A stretch of 64,000 bases of DNA, taken from NCBI GenBank assembly GCA_016861025.1, contig BOKO01000004.1, positions 310,001 to 374,000 of the forward strand, written 5' to 3'. The DNA is from Chloroflexota bacterium. GTDB taxonomy: Bacteria; Chloroflexota; Anaerolineae; Caldilineales; Caldilineaceae. A program made the translations under genes and the position numbers. Under the pieces are notes generated by a model, which did no database searches, was not told the DNA's origin, and saw only the letters and a program-made list of their open reading frames with translations. Positions 51,001-58,139 of the stretch are shown one piece after another; positions within the stretch are counted from its first letter, which is position 1; the number at the start of each line of letters is the position of its first letter.

Positions 51001-54000
51001 TGACGCCGACGCAGCGTATCGGGCGCTGCGTGCCGTGGCTGCACGCTGAAAACCCGGCCACCACGATTGCCGACGGCAGCGTGCGCGTCTATCCGGTCAA
51101 CTACCAGGTCGCCTGGCCCCCGCTGCCCGCCCTGCTCACCGTCGGCGAGACCGTCTACGAACGCTCGAAGGGCGGCATCTCCGGCGTGGCGACGCAGCTG
51201 GCGGTTGCCAAGATCTACGACGACGAAGCGCCGGGCGTGTGGAACGACGTGCAGCAGAAGATCGTCATCTCCGGTTCGCAGACGGTGCGTTCGGTGGCGG
51301 AGCTGATCGACCCGATCAGCGAGGTGCGCGTGCCGCTTGGCATCATCTTCGACGGCAACCCCAGCCTGCCGGTGACGATCAAGAGCCAGCGACTGCTCTT
51401 CGGCGGCGGGCAATCGATCCTGGGCACGACCGACTACGAAGTGACGCTGCCCTTTGCGCTGCGCAGCCGCATCCTCTTCGACGACCTGCGCGGGGAGCTG
51501 ATCTTCCGCGGCTACTACGACGGCGCGTCGCCCGCCTACATCAAGGGTGACCCGCTGCTGCTGCTCAACGTGATGTCGGCGGCGGATCGCACGCGGCTGC
51601 GCCTGCTCTGCGAGAACGAGCAAGGGCAGCTGCGCCCGAACAGCGAACCGGCGCGCAGTCAGTGCAGCACCTATCTCTCCGCGATTGACGCGCTCTATCA
51701 CAAGACGCGCAACCCGCGCGAACTCGACCTCTGCCGCGCACCCGACGGCGCACTCTTCACCGGCGACCCGAAACCGGCGACGAATCAGGGCGCGCGCGTC
51801 GCCGCCATCTCCGCCGCCTGCCCGACCGGCACGCACCGCGATGGTCGCCCTGACCAGGCGTTCCTGATCGACGTGCAGGACACGAACAACGACGGCTTGC
51901 CCGAACCGTATGAGGGGCTGGGCAAGGGCAAGGCGCTGACTGCGGGCAACGCTGACGGCACCGGTTACATCACGCTGGCGTATAACAACGACCCAAGCCT
52001 GGGCGGGCTGCCGGTCTCGCTGCAGGTGATCCAGGTCGGCTGCACGGTCGACAGTGAGGGCATCGACAGCACCTACCGCGGCAACTTGCTCGTGATCGAG
52101 TCGGATAATCTCTTCGACGAGAAGCTGACGCTGCGCCACACCGGCGACTTTGGCGGCCAGCCGGAGAACTTCGACTTCGAGTGGTGGATCGCCGAGGTCG
52201 ATGAAACCGCAGTGTCGCCGAGCGTGCTGCCGCCGGCTTACCCGTGGCGACCATGGACGAAGGTCGAGCCGGGCGCCACGCGCGTCGAGTCGGAGATCAC
52301 CATCGAGGGCGCCAACCCGACGACGCTCGCCGACAACTGGCTGATCATGCGCTACAAGGGCTACGCTGCCTGTGGCAACCGGTATCGCTACAGCGCCTTT
52401 GCCGGCGACCCGTCGGCGAAGCCTTCCGAGCTGCGCGCACAGTTTGCGCCGGGCTGGATCAAGCGCGTCACCAGCGGGCTGAACCCCTTCGACGCACGCG
52501 TTAACAACTTCGTGAGCGCGCCGGTCAACACCACGATCGACATGATCCGGCAGGCGGGCAAGCGCTACGAAGGCCCCGTCGCCATGAGCAACGATCCGGA
52601 GGTGCTCAACAGCATCGGCTTGATTGAAGGCTACCAGACCGTGCTCGAACGCGGGCGCAGCCTCTCGATCGACTCGAACATCAACAGCCAGGGCGCTAAC
52701 GCTGCGCTGCTCAACGTAACGAGCCGCATCGCCAACCTCTATATGCTGCTCGCCAGCGACGCCTACGTCGATGCGCTCGACCCGACGGTGGCGCTAGGCA
52801 CGAACAGCGTGGTGGGTAGACGGGCGACCTCGCTCTTCGCCTTCATGAACCAGTTCCGCCCAGACCTCTTCGGACCGATCGACGAGGAGCTGGCGCTGCT
52901 GCGTGGGCGCGACGAGACGCTCGGCGGTGTGGCTGCTGCGCCGACCTACAATCGCCTGACCTGGAACTTCACCAACGGCGATGGCGAGGTGGCGTATGTG
53001 CAGAACTACAACGTCAAGGATTACAACCAGGACGGCTTCGTCGATGAGGCGGACGCCGCGCTGATGTATCCGCAGGGGCATGGCGACGCGTGGGGGCATT
53101 ACCTGACTGCACTCAAAGGCTACTACCGCCTGCTGCGCCATCCCTCCTTCACGTGGATTCCACGCGCCGAGCCGATCGGCGTGGCGGGCGCGCCGGTCGT
53201 GGTCGATTACTACGATGAGCAGCGCTTTGCCATCGCTGCGGCTGCCAAAGCCAAAGTCGGCGCCGAGATTGTGAATCTGACGTACCGCAAATACTACGCT
53301 GACCCGCAGAGCCAGGAACTGGTCGACAGCAAGATCGATCCTTCCGACAACACGCGGCGGGCGTGGGGCGTGGTCGACTGGGCGCAGCGCGCTGGTCAGG
53401 GCGCCTACTTCGACTGGCTGGTGGCGAACGCCATGGTGCCCGCCGAGGACGACCGCTACACCGACGTGCGCAAGATCGACCGCTCGACCGTCGAGGCGCT
53501 GGCAGAGATTCCCGAACACTACGCCGCGATCCAACAGCAGCTCGACAACGCCGACAGCGGCTTCAACCCGCTGGGGCTGGTGGGCAATGCCATGCTTTTC
53601 GACATCGACCCGGTGTTGAGCGCCGACGGCGTGACCCACTTTGAACAGATTTTCAACCGCGCGGTGGCGAGTCTCAACAACGCGCTAATCGTCTACGACT
53701 ACGCCAACGAGATGAAGATCGCTCAGCGCGAGGCGCAGAACGAACAGTGGGACTTCGTGCAGAGCATCATCGAGCAGGATCGGGCGCTGATCAGTGAGCT
53801 GATCGAGCTGTTCGGCTATCCCTACGACGCGGACATCGGCGTCAACGGCACCTATCCGGCCGGCTACAATGGGCCCGACATCTATAACTACGATCTGTGG
53901 GATCGCATCGACCTGACCGATTACCAGAAACGCTGCAGCGAAGCGGTGGCGAACGATCCGTCGCGCTGCCCGCCGCAGACGGTGACAAAGCTGGTCGAGT

Positions 54001-55928
54001 ATGGCCCGCTGCCGTGCATTGGCTTCACGGTCGATGGCGTCGATCCGACCAATATCTGCAAGGACTTCGGCGTAGGCACCCTGGTGCTGACCAAGACCAT
54101 CGAGTATCGCATCGGCATCGGGCTGGACGCTGGCCGTGGCCGCTTCAAGCCCTCGGCGTGGCCTGAATCGAGTTCACGCCGGGCGCCAGGTGACATCCAG
54201 AACGCGATCCAGGCGCTCAACCAGGCGCGCAACGAGTATGAGCAGGCGATCCTCGCCTATCAGGACGGCATAAAGCAGCTCGAAGAGTTCAAGCAGGCTT
54301 ACGATGCGCGGGCTGAATACATTAAGTCCAAGCGCGAGTTGCTGGTGGGTGAGAAAGCGACCTCGATTTCGCTGGGCGCTCTTATCCTGACTGCCAAGAT
54401 CGTCGCGCGGTCAATGGAGACCTACGGCACGACTGTCACCGATTTCGCCGACGACGCCAGCGACTGCGTCCCAGATGTGCTCGGCTTCTCGAACAGCCTG
54501 GGGGCGCCGCCCAAGTGCGCGATGCGCATCGCCGGCTCGACGCTCGGCGCCGTGGCGAAGGGCGTCAAGTTCGCCGCTGAGCTCTCTATCGACGTGCTCG
54601 AATACGCCAACGAGACGGTGCAAAGCTCAATTGCGATTGCAGACTTCGACAAGGACACCGACTTTGAGCTGAAGCAGATGGCGCGCGAGATTTACGGGCT
54701 GATGCGGCAGGAGCAGCAACTGCGGCTGGCGCTCTTCCTGGCAAAGGACAAGGTCAACAGCGCGCAGGGCGACTACGACCAGGTGCTGCAGCGCGGCTTC
54801 CGTAAACTGGAGGAGCTGATCCGGCTGCGCAAGCGCTGGGCCGGTCAGATCACCGAGCAGCGCTACGGCGACATGGCGTACCGCGTCTTCCTCAGTGACA
54901 CGCTGCAGAAGTATCGCCGTCAATTCGACCTGGCGCAGCAATATGCCTATCTCGCCGCCGCCGCCTACGACTACGAGACGAATCTGGCGATGGGTGACCC
55001 GGCCACTGGCAACCAGTTCATGCGCAAGATTGTCGGCATCCGCAGCCTGGGCGAGCTGCGTCAGCGTCTCGACTTCACCGTCGTACCCGTGATCGGCGCC
55101 GGTCTGGCGGATCCGCTGGCGCGCATGTTGGACAACTTCGTCGTGCTCAAGGGGCAATTGGGCATCAACAACCCACAGGTCGAGAACAACCGCTTCTCGC
55201 TCCGTCATGAGCTCTTCCGCCTCGGCGACGAATCGGATGCTGCGTGGCGGCAAACGCTGCTGCGTTACTATACGCCGAACATCTACGCCAACGACGCGGT
55301 GGCGCGGCTTGCCAAACGTCCCTTTGGCGAACAGGGCGCCCAGCCGGGGCTGGTCATTCCCTTCAGCACCAACATCATCGAAGGACTGAACTTCTTCGGG
55401 CAGCCGTTGGGTCCAATGGACAGCGCCTACGACGCCAGCCAGTTCTCGACCAAGATCGCCGGCGTTGGCGTCTGGTTCGAGAACTATGACATCAGTCGGC
55501 TGGCGCAGACGCCGCGAGTCTACCTGTTGCCGGCGGGCCGCGATGTGATTCGCCCGCGCAGCACCACGGGGCGCCTGCGCTATTGGGACATCGTCGAACA
55601 GTTGCTGCCGCTGCCGCATGCGTTGGGGCCTGCTGATGTGAGCAGTGCACAGTGGATTCCACGCATCAACGGTTTGGCGGGGCAGATGTATGAGGTGCGC
55701 GGTCACGCTCGCTTCCGAGCCTACCCGTACACCGCCGACTTCGACCCCAGCGAGATGGTGAAGGATACGCGGCTGATTGGGCGGTCGGTCTGGAACACCG
55801 AATGGCTGCTGGTGATTCCAGGCAGCGCGTTGCTCGCCGATCCAAAGCTGGGGTTGGAGCGCTTCATCGAAGATGTGACGGACATTTACATCAACTTCGA
55901 CACGTATGCTTATGCAGGGACGCGCTGA
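42018..55928 (+). CDS. Giant (4636-residue) surface protein with TcA-like coiled-coil C-terminus
   Basis: GAGGAGA supports the ATG at 42018; the ATG at 42096 gives a cleaner signal peptide. Order (42018 numbering): proprotein-convertase P-domain (70-217), LamG sandwich (221-424), four right-handed beta-helix blocks (430-958, 959-1375, 1383-1675, 1682-2245) that mostly end with a DNGGPTLT and AVDQRGR signature (the first two and the third); the first contains a Gly-rich part (541-850). Then a conserved-looking domain (2250-2680), a cohesin-like fold with a PKD domain (WNFGDGSTR) inserted (2690-2910), a long unknown region with an EF-hand-like loop (DYNQDGFVDEADA), and from about 3250 helices with coiled coils (4060-4110, 4165-4290) around a hydrophobic helix (4114-4130), ending in a beta domain. 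The C-terminal layout resembles Tc-toxin TcA (inference). No enzyme motif seen. Confidence 0.85.
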   Translation: MPGSRTNRTTGTPTTCLTVRQIGDNAMKQFALFCTDRLIRRVARLLLALAVSAAALMAGNAVVRAQSTPIEEFNDQRVAFSEANYPCTTPLVYTLNFFDDFTISRVEFEFVATHTYRGDVRVTIISPAGTSVLAIASAGDPFDNFNVRLADDAVNPINNGANDNVDLPTRRFVRPTNPLSPFVGQNAQGAWRVQICDALLGDAGETRLSLLRLFGTTNETMRPVGYWPLNEGSGATTADLSAFGRTGVLRNGPTWTAATPPAIQFDNPSAMRFDGVDDFVEVTMPTGSIRSFTVAFWARREALNRADWIIGRGIASTNLGLHIGFRDTNVFSCGFWNNDLVTPAYTDTDWHHWACTYNHETNLRQIYRDGVLVAQDTPTTDYLGRSGNLVIGRLIANISSFFRGSLDDVRLYSRPLVSGEVRNLAIGVVGVCHARLPNGVVYSSSPQAPFALQDAVDAATPGATIRVAGTCTGAQLRSGSVQLLNLNKNITIEGGYSTSNWDTPDPRANPTTLDALGVGRVVFVRPSTTVVLNNLIITGGRAPDGAAGADATTAGANGENGRAGDDGGGIYNAGNLTIRNSTLHNNVAGNGGVGGRGAIGVTGSDGAGEGFLVSAQSGGTGGTGGSGGAGGAGGRGGAIMTISPLTVEGCTFTNNRSGNGGTGGIGGTGGTGGRGGNGGFLFSAGNGGTGGLGGAGGVGGLAGDGAAIYAAGSTVTVRNSTLTANFAGAGGSGGRGGVGGVGGRGGDTVAALPAGNGGTGGQGGNGGSGNRSGIGGLFNNAGAVNVSHATIVGNNASVAGNGGLGGNGGAGGSGGGRSGGGTGALGSAGASGGGGNGGSNGPSGLGRGLAQTLSGSMLVANTIVGNNAGGNCVGPVNVNQYNLSTDATCGMAEVVTDLRLGALADNGGPTLTMWPQPDSPALDRGDPAFNQSGAVDQRGRPRVANGRTDVGAVELNPVCFANNGTTVFRSENSLAVQTAVDSLGVAGGTVRIAGVCTGAELRSNRWQLAFITSNLALQGGWNSAFTIFNPESQPTVLNAAGAGRVLYLGGTARVQVSDLTLTNGNATALQGQITDGNGWFSGGAVYVESGVVAGLLRTQVTGSTAPTHGGGIYNAGVLSVTQSSVLSNTSGANGGGIRSSGVLTLTESTVANNSAPFTFAGMGGGLNMAGGAAALQRSSIYNNQAGFGAGVFIGAGALTALNTTLSSNVGGTGGGLFVQAAGSADLRFVTIANNSAAAGGSVANYSTNTQVLASIVTVSAGQTNCFGSQPLRSNGGYNRISDLTCNLLGATADDSQNVANIQLEPLSDNGGPTLSHKPAADPNIVDIMPNFVCQTNFTGLDLVDQRNRIRPSLGIRQEGVVVPPADWRCDAGAVELGSEQQRVCGAPLLLGFVGGAPQFSDPLRCDVTTIAEALDRAQTGDTIIINGVVTESVVVNKSVTIRGPFFEEITPGTHMGYVQGSLLPPTSDGAGNGGVFQIQAGREVTIEQLNIRHGAAARGGAIDNAGDLTLDGVTIYASRAANGGAIYNAGSLQIVNSTIVSNTASSGGVIQNGAGGTLGIRYATIAGNSGVIIQNESANAATVAASILSAPTSGQCTGAIAAGGGNIAHNNTCLPGAVSADPLLGPLRDNGGPTLTRAIGADSPAVNIASCTVGVDQRGRERSGDATCDAGAVEYAPATLTVCASCVADAGALRFTNLQEALNMAMSGDEIAIEAGAYTGNFIVYKDVTLRHATIDVSLLTREQSIDVRAILQGSTRSLREQQRLQAPSGSVLSVFSYAATPASGTIAPANDVNVVLRGLTVRRGMNRVGGGIYNRGNLTIYDSTIEGNAAINGWANIDQGVVVGGQEGRGGAIFSSGALALYRSTVSGNQSEFYGGSIYIAGTAAQRATALIESSTLADNRSERLSRQHVMVIDNDILNSGEVRFIRPITETLSGDEIIFQNKLPFQILLIINDSGCNRANLTLSPATLSTEPLICSTSGSDRTVTIRADGLDQVQASITVRALSFVPRGQALYVDDYSDVVVRSSILDNLAGSGANCAGSTNGTLWTLRSGNYNLVSDRSCGFIEAQDLRPAPGQTLPAQLGPLQDNNIIDFQARTISGYAHTHALLPNSPAIDQIPPEVCQAATQQTISLISGNLNRTIEVGDILQWSSNVASVVMLNDGYADARQIELTGSGSQFVSAAVQFNTSGVFSYRVYTTADRRGGATGVITVNNRTRSADQRGMALPQAGVKNRYFCDIGAYEFQTWVVGQPLPRPPIAVGTQAPRWALGASQLDTEDPPYHTWSAATSQNFPLRPSPNDGDADIEPNEILAVSWKTSSEPTSQESIKLSGIVVWPDNPQLHISGTPVNLVHNQVNDGFLVSAVRAFEGLSPADDAAGTIYNSNVFIRTELLAEQGDSYSVVVLGRGNQANATLKVKVVKTISWNSTGVRDVRNEATVCTIGAPLAYSFVDAAGVTVTHSDPEGRSGYILSGIAFDGVMTAAALPVTQNTVDNLLPPAHVRETREGYITPVLNVAPTFNDADTLNGGHDMRIAWYRPDERNVAWPVKSVGYRCLWPANPPQIVIASELGSEIDGQTVLDPDLFGSPTVYHQPSVNVPGYNPNDEHALLAASNLGNKEPALYALRTDLATQPYVLLKYRDPREDNRLKIAVYQVRLTRAPQPITNTSLLSGTITVLAGQSGGASVAAATVGAAAAPPVTLRIGSGDLPAGGVVRVPVEALGAQNLYSMTVRVRYDPSLLQPTACVTNRQDFVEAPFGLELQTDAPARPLRVIRMQAVLSSGADVQYLWNFGDGSTRIAGPSVSHVYGAVGTYTVTVTASTGGFAPLSASTTVVVANNALPGRLSPPTATGCRIEPDGSANALVLTLRARNKHGVSGALTLSDITFRGVGAAPAGDTPTTLALSAPSLLGPDYRSLRYDVTAGNPIFAPTPLRNLLDIQPCAQTKAADLTARPFWKDFKGGLWARAAGQMDVLYYYPVQPGFHFSDAQAATVGLGGLTPTQRIGRCVPWLHAENPATTIADGSVRVYPVNYQVAWPPLPALLTVGETVYERSKGGISGVATQLAVAKIYDDEAPGVWNDVQQKIVISGSQTVRSVAELIDPISEVRVPLGIIFDGNPSLPVTIKSQRLLFGGGQSILGTTDYEVTLPFALRSRILFDDLRGELIFRGYYDGASPAYIKGDPLLLLNVMSAADRTRLRLLCENEQGQLRPNSEPARSQCSTYLSAIDALYHKTRNPRELDLCRAPDGALFTGDPKPATNQGARVAAISAACPTGTHRDGRPDQAFLIDVQDTNNDGLPEPYEGLGKGKALTAGNADGTGYITLAYNNDPSLGGLPVSLQVIQVGCTVDSEGIDSTYRGNLLVIESDNLFDEKLTLRHTGDFGGQPENFDFEWWIAEVDETAVSPSVLPPAYPWRPWTKVEPGATRVESEITIEGANPTTLADNWLIMRYKGYAACGNRYRYSAFAGDPSAKPSELRAQFAPGWIKRVTSGLNPFDARVNNFVSAPVNTTIDMIRQAGKRYEGPVAMSNDPEVLNSIGLIEGYQTVLERGRSLSIDSNINSQGANAALLNVTSRIANLYMLLASDAYVDALDPTVALGTNSVVGRRATSLFAFMNQFRPDLFGPIDEELALLRGRDETLGGVAAAPTYNRLTWNFTNGDGEVAYVQNYNVKDYNQDGFVDEADAALMYPQGHGDAWGHYLTALKGYYRLLRHPSFTWIPRAEPIGVAGAPVVVDYYDEQRFAIAAAAKAKVGAEIVNLTYRKYYADPQSQELVDSKIDPSDNTRRAWGVVDWAQRAGQGAYFDWLVANAMVPAEDDRYTDVRKIDRSTVEALAEIPEHYAAIQQQLDNADSGFNPLGLVGNAMLFDIDPVLSADGVTHFEQIFNRAVASLNNALIVYDYANEMKIAQREAQNEQWDFVQSIIEQDRALISELIELFGYPYDADIGVNGTYPAGYNGPDIYNYDLWDRIDLTDYQKRCSEAVANDPSRCPPQTVTKLVEYGPLPCIGFTVDGVDPTNICKDFGVGTLVLTKTIEYRIGIGLDAGRGRFKPSAWPESSSRRAPGDIQNAIQALNQARNEYEQAILAYQDGIKQLEEFKQAYDARAEYIKSKRELLVGEKATSISLGALILTAKIVARSMETYGTTVTDFADDASDCVPDVLGFSNSLGAPPKCAMRIAGSTLGAVAKGVKFAAELSIDVLEYANETVQSSIAIADFDKDTDFELKQMAREIYGLMRQEQQLRLALFLAKDKVNSAQGDYDQVLQRGFRKLEELIRLRKRWAGQITEQRYGDMAYRVFLSDTLQKYRRQFDLAQQYAYLAAAAYDYETNLAMGDPATGNQFMRKIVGIRSLGELRQRLDFTVVPVIGAGLADPLARMLDNFVVLKGQLGINNPQVENNRFSLRHELFRLGDESDAAWRQTLLRYYTPNIYANDAVARLAKRPFGEQGAQPGLVIPFSTNIIEGLNFFGQPLGPMDSAYDASQFSTKIAGVGVWFENYDISRLAQTPRVYLLPAGRDVIRPRSTTGRLRYWDIVEQLLPLPHALGPADVSSAQWIPRINGLAGQMYEVRGHARFRAYPYTADFDPSEMVKDTRLIGRSVWNTEWLLVIPGSALLADPKLGLERFIEDVTDIYINFDTYAYAGTR
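43640..44560 (+). repeat. Gly-rich GGx repeat region in the giant gene
   Basis: About 300 codons dominated by GGTGG, GGAGG and GGNGG units, like PE_PGRS or collagen-like glycine sheets, interrupted by short beta-helix rungs (TVRNSTLTANFAG). It reads in one frame; large antisense open frames here are artefacts of GGC-rich codons. Confidence 0.8.
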
Positions 55929-55960
55929 GATGCGCACCGGGTTGGCAGCCTGTGGAGTGA

Positions 55961-56028
55961 TGGTGGATGCGGTTCGCAACCGCACTTCCCGATTCATACA
56001 GGGGAGTGCGGTTGCGAACCGCACCTAC
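55961..56028. repeat. GTAGGTGCGGTT-type palindrome upstream of the 56082 gene
   Basis: Arms at 55961-55990 and 56002-56028 are near-perfect inverses. Each arm is itself palindromic (TGCGGTT-CGC-AACCGCA at 55968-55984; GTGCGGTT-GCG-AACCGCAC at 56006-56024). Related to the element at 58069-58137. It lies between the giant gene and the next one and could end or process the transcript. Confidence 0.75.
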
Positions 56029-56081
56029 AGAATAGGGTTTGAAGGATTTCACACCGTGAACGTGCTGGTGGGGAGTAGCCG

Positions 56082-58055
56082 ATGAAAAATCAACACAGCA
56101 TCGCTCGTTCGTTTCAACTGATGGCAGTCGGCGTGTTGTTGCTTTTGTTCGGCTGGCTGACGACCGGGCGCGCGACGGCGCAGTCTGCCGGCCCCCTGCC
56201 GCTTCCCGACATGCTCATCTACGGCACCGTGACCAACACCACTGGCGATCCGGTTGAGAGCGGGACGATCAAGGCGCTGCTCAACGGGCAGACCATTGCC
56301 ACCGCCGAGATCGGTGCGATCAACGGCACGGATTACAGCTACGTGCTGGCGGCGCCGATCGGCATGTTGAAGCCGGGCAGCACGGCGCGCGGGACGGGCA
56401 TCGCGCTGACGGGCGATGCATTGACCTTCCTGGTCAACGATCTCCCTGCCTATTATCAAGACCCGGTGACCAGCCTCACGGTCAACGAACTGCGCATCCC
56501 GTCGGGGGCGGCCGGGCGCGGCTTTGTGCTCAACCTCTCCCTGCCCGACGCCATGCGCTATCTGATCGGCGATGTCAACGCCAATGGTGCGCGCAACGCC
56601 GCCGACGCCATGCTCACGCTCAAATACGACATCGGCCTGATTATCGGCGTGACGAGCTTCCCGCCTGGCCCCAATACCGTCTACCTGCCGCTGTGCGACA
56701 TCGTCGAGAACGGGCGCTGCGATTCGAGCGACGCGCTGCGCGTCCTGCAATGCGACGTCGGCTTGACCACGGTCACCTGCCCGATGACGACGATCCCGGC
56801 GGTGCGCGGCGCCAATGCCATGACGCAGCTTGCTGCAACGCCGGCGCCGGATGCAACGCTGCGCGCGGCGGACGCCGCAAGCATCGGGCTGCGAGTGGAG
56901 GTCGCTGAGGCTGCGGACGCGGCAGGCGTCGAGGTGCGCGTGCTGCTCAACCGCGGCGCTGACCGCTTTGGCGCCGCAATGTTTGAGCTTCAATACGACT
57001 CTGCGCTGCTGACGCCGACGACGTGCGAAGCCAATCCGGGCGAGGCGTTTAGCATGGCAGCCTGCAACCCCGCCTACGCGCCAGGCGTGGTGCGCTTTAA
57101 CGCCATCGCCGCCACGGGCGCAGCCGATGGCGCCACGCTTGTCACATTGCATTTCCAGCGGATCGGCGAGATTGCAGGTCAGACGCCGAACTTCACGCTC
57201 ACCGCCAACGACCTCATCGGCGTGGATAGCGCCGGGCTAGACTGGAGTGTTGAAACCACAGATACGTCGGAAGCACCGGACATGCAGATGCAGCATTGGC
57301 TGTTCCTGCCTTCTGTTGTCAACCAGTTTGGACAGGCGGCGCTTGAATCCGGCCCTGAGGTTAATGCGGCGCCGACATCTGAACCGACGGCGACGCCTAC
57401 CGAGGAACCTTCGCCAACGGTGGAGACGACGCCAACGCCTGAACCAACTATGACGCCAACCGAGGCGCCTTCACCGACGGCGGAGGCGACGCCAACGCCT
57501 GAACCGACGGTGGCGCCCACTGAGGAGCTTTCACCAACGGTGGAAACGACGCCGACGCTCGAACCAACGGTGACGCCCACCGAAGAGCTTTCACCAACGG
57601 TGGAAACGACGCCGACGCTCGAACCGACGGTGACGCCAACCGAGGAGCTTTCGCCGACAGTGGAGACGACGCCGACGCCTGAACCGACGATGACGCCAAC
57701 CGAGGCGCCTTCACCGACGGCGACGGCGGAAGAAACAATGGCGCCGATAGAGGCGCCAACTGCCGAACCGACTGCGCCGCCAGCCGAGGAATCGACGCCA
57801 ACGACGCCGCCTGAATCAGCCGCTTTGTCGCCGCCGCAGAGCCAATTCTCGCTCTACCTGCCGGCGGTCAGCAGCGGCGTAATCACAACCACCGTCAGCG
57901 CCGGCGATGCGCCAGCAATCGATGACGTCGCCCCTGCGCCAGAAGCTGAAGCATCGCGGGGGATCGAGGCGCCCATTGCTGCGCTGCCGTCGAACGGGCA
58001 ATCGCGCAGTTGGCTCGGCTTTGCAGCGCGCCGTCTGCACAGGCGGCGCACATAG
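56082..58055 (+). CDS. Secreted protein with dockerin-like and cohesin-like domains and Thr-Pro array
   Basis: 657 residues; GGGGAG precedes the ATG. Signal helix (about 8-30), a beta-rich N-terminal domain, a dockerin-like pair of calcium motifs (about 159-225: GDVNANGARNAADAML and CDIVENGRCDSSDALR), then a cohesin-like domain (about 266-395: ELQYDSALLTPTTC, NPAYAPGVVRFNAIA), the motif WLFLPSVVNQF (405), a Thr-Pro-Glu linker with 20-residue repeats (428-582), FSLYLPAVSSG (588), and a basic tail (ARRLHRRRT) resembling the end of a cell-surface sorting region but without a membrane helix. A dockerin and a cohesin in one chain would allow head-to-tail assembly. A palindrome precedes it and another follows. 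Confidence 0.8.
   Translation: MKNQHSIARSFQLMAVGVLLLLFGWLTTGRATAQSAGPLPLPDMLIYGTVTNTTGDPVESGTIKALLNGQTIATAEIGAINGTDYSYVLAAPIGMLKPGSTARGTGIALTGDALTFLVNDLPAYYQDPVTSLTVNELRIPSGAAGRGFVLNLSLPDAMRYLIGDVNANGARNAADAMLTLKYDIGLIIGVTSFPPGPNTVYLPLCDIVENGRCDSSDALRVLQCDVGLTTVTCPMTTIPAVRGANAMTQLAATPAPDATLRAADAASIGLRVEVAEAADAAGVEVRVLLNRGADRFGAAMFELQYDSALLTPTTCEANPGEAFSMAACNPAYAPGVVRFNAIAATGAADGATLVTLHFQRIGEIAGQTPNFTLTANDLIGVDSAGLDWSVETTDTSEAPDMQMQHWLFLPSVVNQFGQAALESGPEVNAAPTSEPTATPTEEPSPTVETTPTPEPTMTPTEAPSPTAEATPTPEPTVAPTEELSPTVETTPTLEPTVTPTEELSPTVETTPTLEPTVTPTEELSPTVETTPTPEPTMTPTEAPSPTATAEETMAPIEAPTAEPTAPPAEESTPTTPPESAALSPPQSQFSLYLPAVSSGVITTTVSAGDAPAIDDVAPAPEAEASRGIEAPIAALPSNGQSRSWLGFAARRLHRRRT
57381..57720 (+). 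repeat. 60-bp tandem repeat (about 5.7 copies) encoding Thr-Pro-Glu units
   Basis: Each 60-base unit encodes 20 residues of the form TPTEELSPTVETTPTLEPTV. Copies at 57541-57600 and 57601-57660 differ at only a few bases, indicating recent duplication. Confidence 0.9.
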
Positions 58056-58068
58056 AAACCGGGTGCTT

Positions 58069-58137
58069 GTAGGTGCGGTCTCAGACCGCAAGATGTTGCC
58101 TCAAAAGAGACGTGTGCGGTCTAGAGATCGCGCCTAC
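58069..58137. repeat. GTAGGTGCGGTCT-type palindrome upstream of the 58140 gene
   Basis: The left arm (58069-58090) and the inverse of the right arm (58113-58137) share GTAGG-GCG-TCTC-AGACCGCA with a few differences; the loop is about 22 bases. Same outer sequence as the copy at 55961-56028. It ends two bases before the first ATG of the next gene. Confidence 0.7.
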
Positions 58138-58139
58138 GA

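Noticed and set aside
54627..56024. 465-codon open frame opposite the end of the giant gene
   Set aside because: Shadow of the coiled-coil coding region; it also crosses the palindrome at 55961.
57381..57720. Possible CRISPR array
   Set aside because: Units are 60-base coding repeats in frame with no unique spacers.
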